NCBI GenBank assembly: GCA_964059195.1
Contig: CAXKWD010000007.1
Span: forward strand, 59,501,163-59,565,162
Origin: Ectobius pallidus
Taxonomy: Eukaryota > Arthropoda > Insecta > Blattodea > Ectobiidae
DNA: 64,000 nt
Direction: 5' to 3'
In this document: in pieces, positions 33,257 through 44,329 of the stretch
Layout of the letters: the number at the start of each line of letters is the position of its first letter
How positions within the stretch are numbered: the stretch's first letter is position 1
Notes under the pieces: model-generated
What the model was told of the DNA's origin: nothing
Seen by the model: the letters and a program-made list of their open reading frames with translations, nothing else
Databases searched by the model: none
Translations under genes and position numbers: made by a program

Positions 33257-33932
33257 AAATGTGAGGACAATAGGATGAAGACAAATATAAATAAGACGAA
33301 GACCATAGTTATTGGAAGAGAACTCAAGAAGGTAGACGTGAGAATTAAGGATGAGTTTACTGAACAAGTAGAGAGGTTCAAATACTTGGGTTGTACTATC
33401 AGTAGCAATATGAGCTGTTGTCAAGAAGTAAAACAGAGGATAGCAATGGAGAAAGAAGATTTTTAACAGGAAGAGGAAAATCTTCTGTGGGCCTTTGGAA
33501 ATGGAACTAAGGAGAATGCTAGTGAAGTGCTTTGTGTGGAGTGTAGCGTTGTATGGTGCAAAGACAACGGAATGAGGAACAAATACTAAAAACATTTGAG
33601 ATGTGGGTATGGGAAAGAATGGAGCGAATACCATGGGCAGATAAAGTTAAAAATAAAGATTTGCTGGACAGAGTGGAAGAAATAAGAGTTTTATAGGAAA
33701 TCATCAGAAAGAGGAAAAGAAATTGGATGAGAGATTGTCTAAGAAAAAATTGCCTCCTGAAGGATGCCATAGAAGGGATGATAAATGGGAAGAAGGTTCG
33801 AGGCAGAAGAAGATACAAGATTATAGACAACATTAAAATAATGTTTTCTTCAATATGCAGACAAAAAAGGAAGGGTGAGAGACGGGAAGAGTGGAGAATA
33901 CTTAGGAATTGTGTATTGAAATTGAGTAAATA
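33257..33932 (+). pseudogene. LINE-A C-terminal part, continuation of 20640-22860
   Basis: Resumes exactly where LINE-A was interrupted: LND before the transposon joins KCEDNRMKTNINKTKTIV here. The RT thumb-region reading KYLGCTISSNMSC follows. After a frameshift near 33462, EMWVWERMERIPW, RKRNWMRDCLRKNCLLKD and KKVRGRRRYKIID run to a stop at 33930-33932. The last 68 codons (33727-33932) are open. This is the C-terminus of a common insect RTE-type LINE protein. Confidence 0.8.
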
Positions 33933-35200
33933 AGAATTGGAAAGTTTGTTTTCAATAATATGCATAGTAGAAGATCGAAATATAAATTGTAAATTTTTTG
34001 TTGCAAAAAGTGGAATAGATATATTCCAATACTCAGCTGACGCTGTTTTTGCCTGTTTGGTCTACGGACAACTATTGGGGCAATGGTAACCCCATTACTG
34101 GAAGTACACTCACACTGTGTTTCCCGGCTATTTAGTAACATAGCTCCCTGACTTTTGTTGGTGTATGAGACGAATAAAGGGTAGCATACATTTGAATATA
34201 ACCTAATTATTTTATTCAAGAAAAGAGACAATAAATATAAAAAGAAATCAAACGTAATTTTACACGTGACTGTAGATAGTATTTAACAGAAGGGTGTTTT
34301 GTGTATTTTACCGGCAATCAATTTAACAACATTTCTCAACATTTACTTCAGAGCAGTCCACCTATAGGTTATTTTTTAATAAAACTGATGATTAGAATTT
34401 CATATAAGAGCCTTAAAATCACACTTTTTTTTTAATTCATACCAAATGAATAACCTTCAAAATCAAAATAAAAAATGGCGTCATGGAATGCCACCAGCTG
34501 ATGATCTTTCTTTCATAGTATAGGCCTAAGCAATTTTACTGTTACATTTAAATCGATGCAAATAACAAAAAATTAATAATAATAATAATAATATTAAAAC
34601 TGTTACAAGAAAAATATATTTGTGGTTTCCTTTTTGAGGTACATTATCTTCTTCCGGGCAGTTTATCTTAAATTAAAGTAATTTGTTCAAAATACTTGGC
34701 ATTATAAGGTATTTACTACTCCAAAATAGACAATGCGGAATGCACAATTAGTCAGTAATTGGGTAGTCAGAGAAAACCACCGCTGCTAATTTGAAATATC
34801 CAATACTAGTTGAAAAATGAGATGGAATAGACCTAATCAAGGATGAAAATTTTATTAAAATGATTATTACTTCATTATTTCTACTGTTAACATTATCATT
34901 ATTATTCCTATTCCTGTCATTATTATTGCTACTTTTATTACGAAATATTAATATTATCACTGTTTCTGTAACATACTGTCCTTTAAAGTCCACCCAAAAT
35001 AGGCTACATTTCTTTATCAATCTCAGTATATAGAACGTATTTTTAATACCTATATTCTTAGTGTATAATGCATTTAAAAATCATTTCGTACAAAACAGCT
35101 ATATAGTTATTTGAAAATTAGCCACTTGCGAATTAATTGGTGTTAATTTGACTTTATTATACTAGTCTAATGCTGATTAAATCTTCCAAGCTGTAGGATC
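33899..35200. repeat. Dispersed repeat, inverted partner of 1-1563
   Basis: Starts within the last codons of LINE-A and runs to about 35157-35200, matching 1-1563 in reverse complement with many differences. Shared blocks include cagctgacgctgttttt (34036) and the ATTATTATT-rich zone near 34900. No gene is seen. The continuity with LINE-A here suggests a 3' tail of that LINE, which the other copy neither proves nor excludes. Confidence 0.65.
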
Positions 35201-35540
35201 ATGGTATCACGTTAGCCGGCCGTTAAAAAGCGGATATTTAAATTTGTCTGGGCAGTCAGTATTTTTAATTCTGAATTTTACGGTAAGAATGGTCTATTAA
35301 ACACTGATATTTCAGCTTTAAAGTTCTTTTCTGTCGTATGTATATTTTTTTTTAATTCAAACTTGTGTAACATCCTTTAACGGAGAGTTTTGTTTTATGA
35401 CCTCGGGTCCTACGAGTCAAGCTGCCCGGCAAGTCATGCAGCGACAACCAATGTAGTTGGTGGTAGAAAGGAATGGGTTTATCTAATCTCGCAAAATAAC
35501 AGTATTGTCCATATAAATGGTGTTTATTATCCATATAAAT
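35157..35540. repeat. Unnamed repeat X, copy 1, left part
   Basis: Matches 42689-43060 with moderate divergence, for example the gggcagtcagtatttttaat and taagaatggtctattaaaca blocks. It is cut at 35540 by the R1-like LINE and continues at 40659. Confidence 0.8.
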
Positions 35541-35749
35541 TGGAGGTAGACGACCAGCCCCAGTATAGCCTGCAACAACAGAAAGATCAGACTACATGCT
35601 TGGACCTCGTGTGGCCCTGCTGCCACCTATCGCAAGTCGCTGACAAAAGGGTTCCCATTGGCCGAGGTTGCTCCGGGGGAGCAGGGCGGGTACTAAAAAA
35701 GGCCTATTTTGCATAGCCCATACGTGTGATCTGCATAATAACATTAACC

Positions 35750-36943
35750 ATGGGAACCAAAGCTAATCATGATCCTAAGCGCGAAGCAACGCCACGACCG
35801 AGTACTGCTAACGTCCCAGTATCCACTGCCGAACCAACAAAGACAGCTACCAAGAACGGTACGTCAACCCAGCCAGACATCCCGCCAGAACTACTCCCCC
35901 AGGAGGATGACGACAAAACCATGGTAGAAGTGCTGGTTTTTCTGGCAGGAAATATCGCAGCTGAAAAAAAGACCGTAACCAAGAAGCGGGAACTCTACAA
36001 AGCCCTTGGGCGAATACTCACCCTGCACAACAACTGGCTGGAAGAAAGAGCCACAATAAAAGCAGAAAATAACATCCTAAAGAACAATAATAGTGAAAAG
36101 CAACAACTTAGGCCACAACCACAACTGAACTACGCCAGGGCAGCAGCAAAGCCTACAGCCACAATCGAGACACCACGACCTCAGCCAAAGACGAAACACA
36201 CTGTCCTTATCGACCGTCCTGATGAAGAAGAAGACACTTCCGACGGAGTTTATAAGGCTTTATGGGACAAAGTCGAAATTGCAACAGAGGGGTGGAAAGT
36301 TGTCAGCCTGAAACGAACACGCGGGAGGCAGATAGTATTGGAAACTACGTCTGAGGCTGAAGCTGAAAAAATAATAAACTCTACGGCCCTCCACGGAAAA
36401 GGGTTCCGTGCCCAGAAGACGTCAAAACTAAAGCCAAGAGTAATAATTAAAGGCATACCAAGACACATGACCAACGAAGAAGTTCAGGCAGCCCTTGTGG
36501 GCCAGAACTCAGACGACGACGACAGCGACACTTGGAAGAAGATAGAACTAAAATTTAAACTGGGGAGAAAGCTTGACGACCGTGATCACTGGGTGTGTGA
36601 AGTGGACCCAGCATTAAGAGAAAAGATGCTAAGTCGCGGGCGAATCTTTGTTGGTTACCAAGCCTGCAAAGTTGAGGACCATCTGGTAGTCACGAGGTGC
36701 TATAGATATCAAGGCCTGGGTCACACATCCAAATACTGCAAAGCTGAGAACGAAACATGCAGCCACTGCACTGCAACGGGACACACACGGAAAAATTGCC
36801 AGAAATCCACTGAGCCACCGAAGTGCGTCCTCTGCAGCCGCTTTAACGCACCCCATGACCACGACACACATGACCCAAACTGCCCTTCTCTGATGCAAGC
36901 AGATGAAAGACTCAGAAGAAGAATCGACTATGGGACACACTAA
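35750..36943 (+). CDS. R1-like LINE ORF1 (Gag-like nucleic-acid-binding protein, 397 aa)
   Basis: The ATG at 35750 sits in a good context (AACCATGGG). The N-terminal third is low-complexity, Thr/Pro/Ala-rich, with a charged helical stretch. The middle (about residues 150-310) resembles the RNA-binding fold of R1/Jockey Gag proteins (VVSLKRTRGRQIVLET, PRVIIKGIPRHMT). Three zinc-knuckle-type motifs end the protein. In the first, CYRYQGLGHTSKYC, the second Cys is replaced by Tyr. The second, CSHCTATGHTRKNC, is complete. The third is CVLCSRFNAPHDHDTHDPNC. The stop overlaps the start of ORF2. The protein should package the LINE RNA. The frame is open, but the damaged first knuckle may impair it. 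Confidence 0.9.
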   Translation: MGTKANHDPKREATPRPSTANVPVSTAEPTKTATKNGTSTQPDIPPELLPQEDDDKTMVEVLVFLAGNIAAEKKTVTKKRELYKALGRILTLHNNWLEERATIKAENNILKNNNSEKQQLRPQPQLNYARAAAKPTATIETPRPQPKTKHTVLIDRPDEEEDTSDGVYKALWDKVEIATEGWKVVSLKRTRGRQIVLETTSEAEAEKIINSTALHGKGFRAQKTSKLKPRVIIKGIPRHMTNEEVQAALVGQNSDDDDSDTWKKIELKFKLGRKLDDRDHWVCEVDPALREKMLSRGRIFVGYQACKVEDHLVVTRCYRYQGLGHTSKYCKAENETCSHCTATGHTRKNCQKSTEPPKCVLCSRFNAPHDHDTHDPNCPSLMQADERLRRRIDYGTH

Positions 36944-39900
36944 GCACAGACTGAAAATCTGGCAGTTAAACACCGATCGATCCCGCCTAGTTTCGGATGA
37001 GCTTCGAAAGCAGGCTCATGAAGAGCAAGTCGACATCCTACTGCTTCAAGAGCCCTACCAATTCAGTGGAAAGGTTACTGGCTTTGGTATGCAGAACAGA
37101 ACCTTCATCGGTAGTCGTCCGGGCGAGGCTCCATGGGCGGCCATTATTATCCTGAACCCCGAACTGGAGGTCATCCATCAGGCCCATCTCAGCACACCAC
37201 ACGTGGTGTGTGTGACAGTCTCCACCCCTATGGGAGACTTCCACATGGCTAGCGCCTATCTACAGTTTAGTCTGTCTCCGGAAAGCATGTTGATGTCTCT
37301 CCGCAGAATATCAGAGAGTCTCAGAGGAAACACACTGGTTGGAGGTGACGTAAACGGAAAGTTGCTGCTGTGGGGTCCACACCCGGCGGATGAGAGGGGC
37401 GCAATGGTGGAGGACATGATAACAGACACAGGCTGGCATCCAATCAACGAAGTACATCAGGGCCCAACTTTCCAAACCGCAGAAGGCTCTTCCTACATAG
37501 ACCTGACACTTGTGTCTCGTGGGGTTTTGGCCCTCCAGAACTCATGGAAAATCCTAGGTGACGTAACCTCCAGCTCACACAAAACAATAGAAACTGTAAT
37601 AGAAAACAGAGGACCGAGAACTATCACGCAGGAGAGACGTTATGTTTTCAAAACCGCCGACTGGACTACCTACCAGGAAAGACTGACCCAACACCTTCAG
37701 CAAGTCACGACACCACTAGACACCAAACAGGACATAGCAGCCAGAATTCACTACATTACAGACTCCATAACCCAGACAGCCAACCAAATCATCCGGAGGA
37801 CCCTACCCAGAAGGACTACAGTAAGTTGGTGGAACAACGAGCTCACCCAGCTAAAGAGGATTACCTACGCCAAAAGACGAGCTTACCAACGTGCAGCATC
37901 CACAGAAAGGCAGCGGCTCCGAGCCCAGTATGCAGAGCAACGACGGCTGTACACCCAAGCAATCCACCGCACCAGGCGGGAGAGTTGGCGGAACTTCGTA
38001 TCTGAGCAGAGCGTCCTGAACAACTGGGGGATTGCCTATCGGATCCAGGCCAACAAGCTCCGCCCGAGAACTGGGCTATCCAGCCTCACAAAGAGTGACG
38101 GCACTCAGGCAGCCACGTGGGAAGACATCATTGACGTCTTGTTCGAAGCCCTTGTGCCAGATGACCGGGAAGATGGAGAAACTGATGAACAACGCGATAC
38201 AAGAGCAACGGCGTGGGAAAGACATCACGACGGTGAGCCGTACCCGGCCTTCGACCTGACCGATCTTGACATAGCACTTGACTCCACAAGAACCAAACGA
38301 GCAGCAGGACCGGACAACATCAATCCTGAGTTGGTAAAAAATGGTGGGCCAGAGCTAAAGACCCAACTCCTCCAAATTTTCAATGCCTGCATTCGTCTCC
38401 ACATGTTCCCCAACTCCTGGAAACATGGCCTGCTTAAACCTATCCTGAAATCCCCAGACAAAGACACTACTCAACCCCGTTCATATTGACCTATCTGTCT
38501 CCTACCCGTCATGGGAAAAATCCTAGAAAGACTGATCTTATCCCAACTAAACGCCAGCATAGAAATTTCCCTCTCTGACCAACAATATGGCTTCAGAGAG
38601 GCCCGCAGCACCGAGGATGCTATAAGGGAGCTCCAAATCTTCATCAGATCCTCCGAATATAAATATGTGCATGGAGTGTTTATTGACATACAAGGGGCCT
38701 TTGACAACGTCTGGTGGCCCCAAGTACTTAAAAGACTCAGAGAAATTCAATGCCCACCCAACATCTACGCGACCATACAGGACTATTTCCGCAACAGGAA
38801 GGTAACAGTCAAAGACAACTTCCACAAGAAGACCAAATCAGTCACCATGGACTGTTCTCAAGGGTCAGTTCTAGGACCAAAGCTGTGGAACCTTCTTTTC
38901 GACGAGGCCCTTCGACAAATTGAAAACATCCAGAACGTCAAGGCCATCGCATTCGCTGACGACCTGGTACTCCTACTGGAGGCCAACTCTAGGACTGGGC
39001 TCGAGCAGAAGGGCAATGAAGCGATGCGAATCTTCTCAGACTGGTGCTCAAAAGTAAAGCTGAAACTATCCACCGACAAAACCAGAACATTACTCCTTAA
39101 GGGCTTCCTAGATCCCGAGCGACCACCACGCATCTTTGCTGACGGTACGAGACTGAGAAACGTCCAACAGCTAAGATACCTGGGAGTGGAGCTCCAGGCA
39201 GGAAACAAAATGGACAAGCAGGTGGACAGGGCTTGTGCCTCGGCTGTCACCCTGTTCCAGGCTCTGGGAAGGCTATCGGGTCAAAACTGGGGCTACCGAT
39301 ACACCAACTACAGGATCCTCTACCACGCCGTCTTTGTGCCTGTCTTAACGTACGCGGCCAAGGGATGGGCACCCTACATCAACGTCAGACACAAAAAGAA
39401 TATCCTGTCCGCACAACGCCAGGCACTATTGCGAGTCACCAGAGCATACTCCACCGTCTCTACAGACGCCCTTATCACCATCGCAGGGGTAGTGCCAGCA
39501 GATCTGCTGCTAGACGAAAGGGTCGTGGCTTACGACCTAAAGAAAGGTCTGCCTACACAAATAGGCCAGCTCCAGGTAACAGAAGCTACCTATAGAGACA
39601 GAACAAGCTCCCAGCTCAAAAGCCTCCTCAGATGGCAAACCATCAGCCAGTGGGAGCGCCGATGGCAGACCACTCTGAATGGGCTCCTCACAAAGAGCTT
39701 TTTCCCCAGCGTCAGGACGAGGATCCAGCAGAAGTGGATATCCCCAGACTTCGCGACTGCGCAGCTCTACACGGGCCATGGCCTCTTCCTGGCAAATTTG
39801 GAGAGGTTCAACCTGGCCGACGACAGTCTGTGTTGCTGCGAAGACTGTGAGGAGGACACAGCCTACCACGCGCTGTACACCTGCCCACGCCATAGGGAAG

Positions 39901-40049
39901 CCAGGCGCGAACTGATACGCATCGCCAAGGCGGAAGGAGTACAATGGGCGCCGGAGCTGAGCTACTGGACCAGTAGAACGACCCACGAGGCCTTCAAGAC
40001 TTTTGCTCGACGTGTCATCGAAGAGAGAAGAAATTCAGAAGAAGACTAA
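36930..40049 (+). pseudogene. R1-like LINE ORF2 (endonuclease-RT) with one in-frame TGA
   Basis: The start is probably ATG 36930, overlapping the ORF1 end (an upstream ATG lies at 36903). Endonuclease motifs are WQLNTDRSR, LLLQEPYQF, GGDVNGKLLLWG, SYIDLTLVS and then SSSHKTI, where the expected Asp of SDH is Ser. RT motifs are RAAGPDNINPELV, YGFREARSTEDAI, VFIDIQGAFDNVWW (motif A), DCSQGSVLGPKLWN and AFADDLVLL (motif C, about 38950). The C-terminus has CCCEDCEEDTAYHALYTCP (about 39830-39890). The only interruption is TGA at 38487-38489, inside a segment reading RSY-stop-PICLLPVMG. One base change would account for it. Confidence 0.9.
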
Positions 40050-40645
40050 CTCCGATTCCATAGTGAACATAAACATTTTGTTGTCTTCTCTTTAACTCGC
40101 TCACGATTTCACTCTTTTGTACCATATTAATTCTGTATAAGACTTTGACTTCCTGATTGCCATGTTACTGTGTTGTAAACATTCACCCTTCAGCAATTCA
40201 TCATTCACCTCATTATCCTCTAAGTATGTACAGACGGTCATTTTATTGTGTTGTAAATATTCACCCTCCGCTAATTCATCACTCACCTTACCATCATCTT
40301 CTATATAGGTATGTACACTGATTCCTCCCAGTTTATGTAATTCTAGTGTGTTGCAAATATTCGCCCTGCATTAACTCATCATTCACCTCATTGTCATCTA
40401 CTACATATGTACTGACTGCTTCTGATTTATTGCCATTGTACCATGTTGTAAATATTCACCCTTCGCTAATTCATCACTCACATCATCATCATCTACACTT
40501 ACACCGAAGCCTTGAAACCAAGATAGCAAACTGTATGTAAATATTAGTCTATGTATTATCTGTATTCTCCCCAGTAGTGTAGCCTCCGGCTGTGGGACTC
40601 TGGGTCAACTATGGTCAAATAAAAAAATTAAAATAAAAAAAAATA
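40050..40645 (+). repeat. R1-like LINE 3' UTR with four imperfect tandem units
   Basis: Units starting with tgttgtaaatattcaccctt-like sequence begin at 40171, 40248, 40348 and 40444 (spacing 77, 100 and 96 bp), each containing aattcatcactcacct and a tatgtac motif. Repeated 3' UTR units can be part of the RT recognition region in R1-group elements, which is inference here. The UTR ends with AATAAAAAAATTAAAATAAA-like sequence. Confidence 0.8.
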
Positions 40646-40658
40646 TATCCATATAAAT

Positions 40659-41400
40659 GTTGTTATTGTAATTATTTAGAGGTGCTTGAAGTGCTGACCC
40701 TGCATTATCACACATGTGACACTTTCGTAGAAAATTTGCATTAAGACCTACACGGACACATTATCTGCCATGAATCCTGCTTAGGCTTAATTCAATTTTG
40801 ATTATGTTCTAATATCTCTCCTAATTCATCAATTTCTCAGTAAGCATATGTGGATTTTTTGTTGTTGGTTATATGGTATTAGACACAGAATCTATTCAAG
40901 GAAGAAGAAAGTGAACCTGTAGGCATAAATGCAAATTTCCTACGAAGGTATTACGAGTGTGAGTGTCAACACTGGTAGATCCTCTTATGTTCTGTTTCAA
41001 GCACTCCATAGCCAAATAATTACATTATGTGAAATAAATAAGCATGAACGTAGCAATATGTCTCATGAGATTGATCATAACCACAAGCAGCTGACAGTCG
41101 TCAGTCAGTTGTCACACAAAACGTCACTACAGCACATGCGCATAGAGCATTCTAGCTGGGATCTGTTCAATGTTATAGCTCTCGGGGCGAAAACAAAGTA
41201 CATGTGGGGGAACCTTGTTTCTGGTACATTTTATTCAACTCTTTGTGCCGGGGACTAGGATTATGTTCAATAGGCTTGAGGCTTGTGGCAAATAGGTTGC
41301 CATCCATGTGCCCGGACATATATCCCTGCAACAAATAGTTCATTGTGATCGTAGCATATGGAAGCCTGTGGCAAAATAACGCACAGCATACGGGGAAGGA
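40659..41400. repeat. Unnamed repeat X, copy 1, right part
   Basis: Continues repeat X after the LINE. It matches 43060-43735 in order: gaggtgcttgaagtgctgac, gtagaaaatttgca, ggaagaagaaagtg, the cagctgacagtcgtcagtca block, and near the end cggacatatatccctgcaac. A 109-codon frame at 40929 is not preserved in copy 2 and has no known motif, so I do not call it a gene. Confidence 0.75.
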
Positions 41401-41985
41401 AATGTGGATTACTTCCGAGTTAGGAGGTGATTGTGGGATTCAACGTCGGGATTGGAAATGTGACTGAGTCGGAAAAGTGGAAGTGTACAATTTTCCAGAG
41501 CGAATGCGAACTTTGCTGCTAAGTGTTTAGCGTGAAACACAGTGTTGAGCCAGGTAAATAAATACAATTTACAATGACACTAGGGTGCAACACATTTTCA
41601 CATTATTCCTTCTGAAATGCAGCTAGCATTTTTCACTCTGACATTGAACTGAACGACTCGTAACGCTACAGGTACTAAGAAGACTAAATTATTCAAACAT
41701 ATTTTTCAAACTGCATAGTCGGACTGCACGAATTTTCTGCATTTTTGGTACCGGGGATTTTTCAGTAGTGAAAAATGTCTTTCCCGGGTTCAGGACTGGG
41801 TGTGTGTGTCCTTAGATTTAAGTAGGTAGGGGACTGGCGCACCCCGGTAACAAATCCGCTGTGAATATCCCCTTACGGGATCACCAGGGGTCGCTCGCGA
41901 ACCTCAGGAATAACTTTTAACCAGGTATAATATTTTTGAACTATAGTTAACCTAGTGTTGACATTAACGCTGAGGAAAATGGAAA
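41401..41985. other. Stretch without recognisable gene
   Basis: No coding or repeat structure I can name. A GC-richer patch (about 41820-41905, ggcgcaccccggtaac and gggatcaccaggggtcg) may be a fragment of another repeat. Confidence 0.4.
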
Positions 41986-41989
41986 GGAT

Positions 41990-42320
41990 ATAATTAAAGC
42001 TTTGAGACGGTGTTTTAAGAGGAAAATGGGGAAGATGCGGTGGACAACCAGAATAATGAATGAACAAGGTTTAAGAAGAGTGGGTGAGACGAGATGTATC
42101 TTGAAAGTTGCAAGGAAAAGAAATTCAACTATATTGACCTATTAAGAAACATCATGAGACGAACATCACTTCTACTGGATGTAGTTGAAGGAAAACTAAA
42201 TAGGACAAGATACTTGGCAGTAGGAGCACTGGATACTTTACGGCATCAAGAAGAAAAGGAGCTATGAAGAGTTATGCATCAGAAGATCGAAAGTTGCAGA
42301 ATGGAATTTCACAGAAGGGA
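41990..42320 (+). pseudogene. RTE-like LINE C-terminal fragment
   Basis: The plus-strand reading RNIMRRTSLLLDVVEGKLNR followed by a LRHQEEKEL segment and CRMEFHRREL parallels the LINE-A C-terminus at 33720-33930 (WMRDCLRKNCLLKD..IEGM). Heavily degenerate, with several stops, and no RT motif remains. Confidence 0.5.
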
Positions 42321-42435
42321 ATTGACCTTCCCTAAGACAGAAATATCTAATAAAATTAGCATTGCCATATATTCTATTTTCTTATTACTTTCACATCGGT
42401 TACGAAAACTAGATACGCTACTGTTGCGCAGTTCT

Positions 42436-43735
42436 GCTACGTTCACACTGAGGGATTTGTTGCAGATACATGTCCGTGATACTTGTATGTGGTTATTTAT
42501 CCCATGTACATGTTCCTTGCACAAATATCCCATATGAGTGTTTACACTGAGGGATTTGTTGTCAGACACAAATAGATGCAGAACTTTCGCCTCTTTCTGC
42601 TTTATAATATTGATTCACCCAGAACAAATTTATAACCGATAAACACTCAATTTGCAGAAGAAAATTACTATACAATATTTTACTGTACTAATGCTGATTA
42701 CATCTTCCGATCTGTAGGGTCATGGTCTTACGTTAGTCGGTCGTTAAAAAGCGGAGATTTATATTTATCTGGGCAGTCAGTATTTTTAATTCTGAATTTT
42801 ACGGTAAGAATGGTCTATTAAACATTGATATTTCAATTGTAAAGCTTTATGGGTCGTGTGTGTGTGTTTTTTTTTTTGTAAATTTAAACTTGTGTAACTT
42901 TCTTTAATGAAGCATTTGTTTTATGAGCTCGGGTCCTAGGAGTAGCTACCCGGCAGGTCACGCAGCGACACTGGATAAGTTGCGGCCCGTGTTGCCGGTA
43001 ATAGAAAGGAATTGGTTTGTTTAATCTCGCGAAATAACAGTATTATCTTTATAAAAATTGAACACTATTGTGTTTAAACTGATTACAAAAGGTGCTGGAG
43101 GTGCTGTCCCTCCATTACCAAACATGTGTGGCATTCGTAGAAAATTTGCATATAGGACAACACGCATACGTTCATCTTCCATGAATAATGCCTAATTAAA
43201 TTATGATGCTGTTCTAATATTCTCAGTAGGTAGACATGGATGTTTTCTTTATTATTTGGTATTAGACACAGAACCATTCAAGGAAGAAGAAAGCGTGCCT
43301 GTAGGCCTAAAGGCAAAATTTCTACGAAGGTATTACGAATGTGGTGGACAACACTTCTACATCCTATGTTCTGTTTAGACCACGATTATGTAAAATAAAA
43401 AAGCTTTAACGAAGCAATATTAACGTCTGATGGGATTTATCATAAACACGAACAGCTGAGAGTCGTCAGTCAGTTGTCAAAAGAAATGTCACTACAGCAA
43501 ATGCACATAGAGCATTCTCGCTGGGATTTCACTCCACGACCAGAAAGAAGAACTTTTGGCGGAATCTTGTTTTTGGTACATTTTATTCAACTGGGAACTA
43601 GTACGGGTACTAGGAATATGTTCAATAGGTTTGCGACTTGTGGCAAATAGGTTCATATACATGGGCCCGGACACATATCCCTCCAACAAATTCCTCAGTG
43701 TGAACATAGCATTTGACTCACAGGCTGTAATAAAA
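42436..43735. repeat. Unnamed repeat X, copy 2, with inverted ends
   Basis: Homologous to copy 1 from about 42689 onward. The left end gctacgttcacactgaggg (42436) and the right end cctcagtgtgaacatagc (43693-43710) are inverted counterparts extending some 40 bp. A second gtttacactgagggatttg occurs at 42541. The arrangement suggests a small DNA transposon or foldback element. No transposase-like frame is visible, and the class is not assigned. Confidence 0.6.
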
Positions 43736-43739
43736 TAAA

Positions 43740-44329
43740 CGAGCTTGTATTTGTTGCTATTGCACTCAACTAGACGTCAGGGCCATGGCTTTCTCTTCGC
43801 GCATCTAATTCATTAATAACCTGGCACATAGATTAGCTTATCAAAGTAATTATATAATTTCTATTCTTATGTTGTGCCGTGTTAATGATCGAAAGAGGTA
43901 TATTTCTCTGCCTTTAAATATGTAATTGGTAGCCTTGTTTGTTGGAGTGATTGTTAAACAATATGTTGTGAATATTTTTAGTGAAAAACAGTTGAAAATT
44001 ACGTTAGTTCAGTATATCTAATTATAATCTATAGACTCTCAAAATTACCACACATTCGCACTACTAAATCTCGCAAACGGCTTGTTTGCGAACCCATAAT
44101 TGCTGGAACATTTTTCCTCCTTGTATAGTTTCAACCGTTTCGATTTGCGCTATTAATTATGATATACCCTGTATATGGCTAAATACAGGTATTTCAAAAA
44201 TACTTTCACAAACTTCGGACATGGGTTCCTTACACGAAAAGAAGGGAAAAAAATTTCATATGAACATATGTCCCATAATTCTTGTTTTCTCGTTAGTACA
44301 CATTAGTACACTCATAACACAACACAAAA
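43740..44329. other. AT-rich stretch without recognisable gene
   Basis: No coding sequence. The part from about 44090 to 44200, including gatataccctgtatatggc, probably belongs to the 3' end of the adjoining minus-strand transposon. Confidence 0.4.

Larger units (their letters stand above)
35541..40645 (+). mobile_element. R1-like non-LTR retrotransposon, near full length
   Basis: Begins tggaggtagacgacc at 35541 and ends in an A-rich tail (about 40619-40645). The 13-bp sequence TATCCATATAAAT occurs directly before (35528-35540) and directly after (40646-40658), a target-primed insertion signature. It has a 5' UTR of about 210 bp, ORF1 with CCHC knuckles, and an overlapping ORF2 with APE endonuclease, RT and a C-terminal Cys-His motif, followed by a 3' UTR with tandem repeats. 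Coding base composition is much GC-richer than the surroundings. One in-frame stop and a few odd residues suggest a young but inactive copy. Confidence 0.9.

Noticed and set aside
35767..39986. Several antisense frames of 60-150 codons across the R1-like LINE
   Set aside because: Shadows of the GC-rich ORF1 and ORF2 coding strand.
40929..41258. 109-codon frame in repeat X as a gene
   Set aside because: The homologous segment of copy 2 does not keep the frame, and no motif is recognised.
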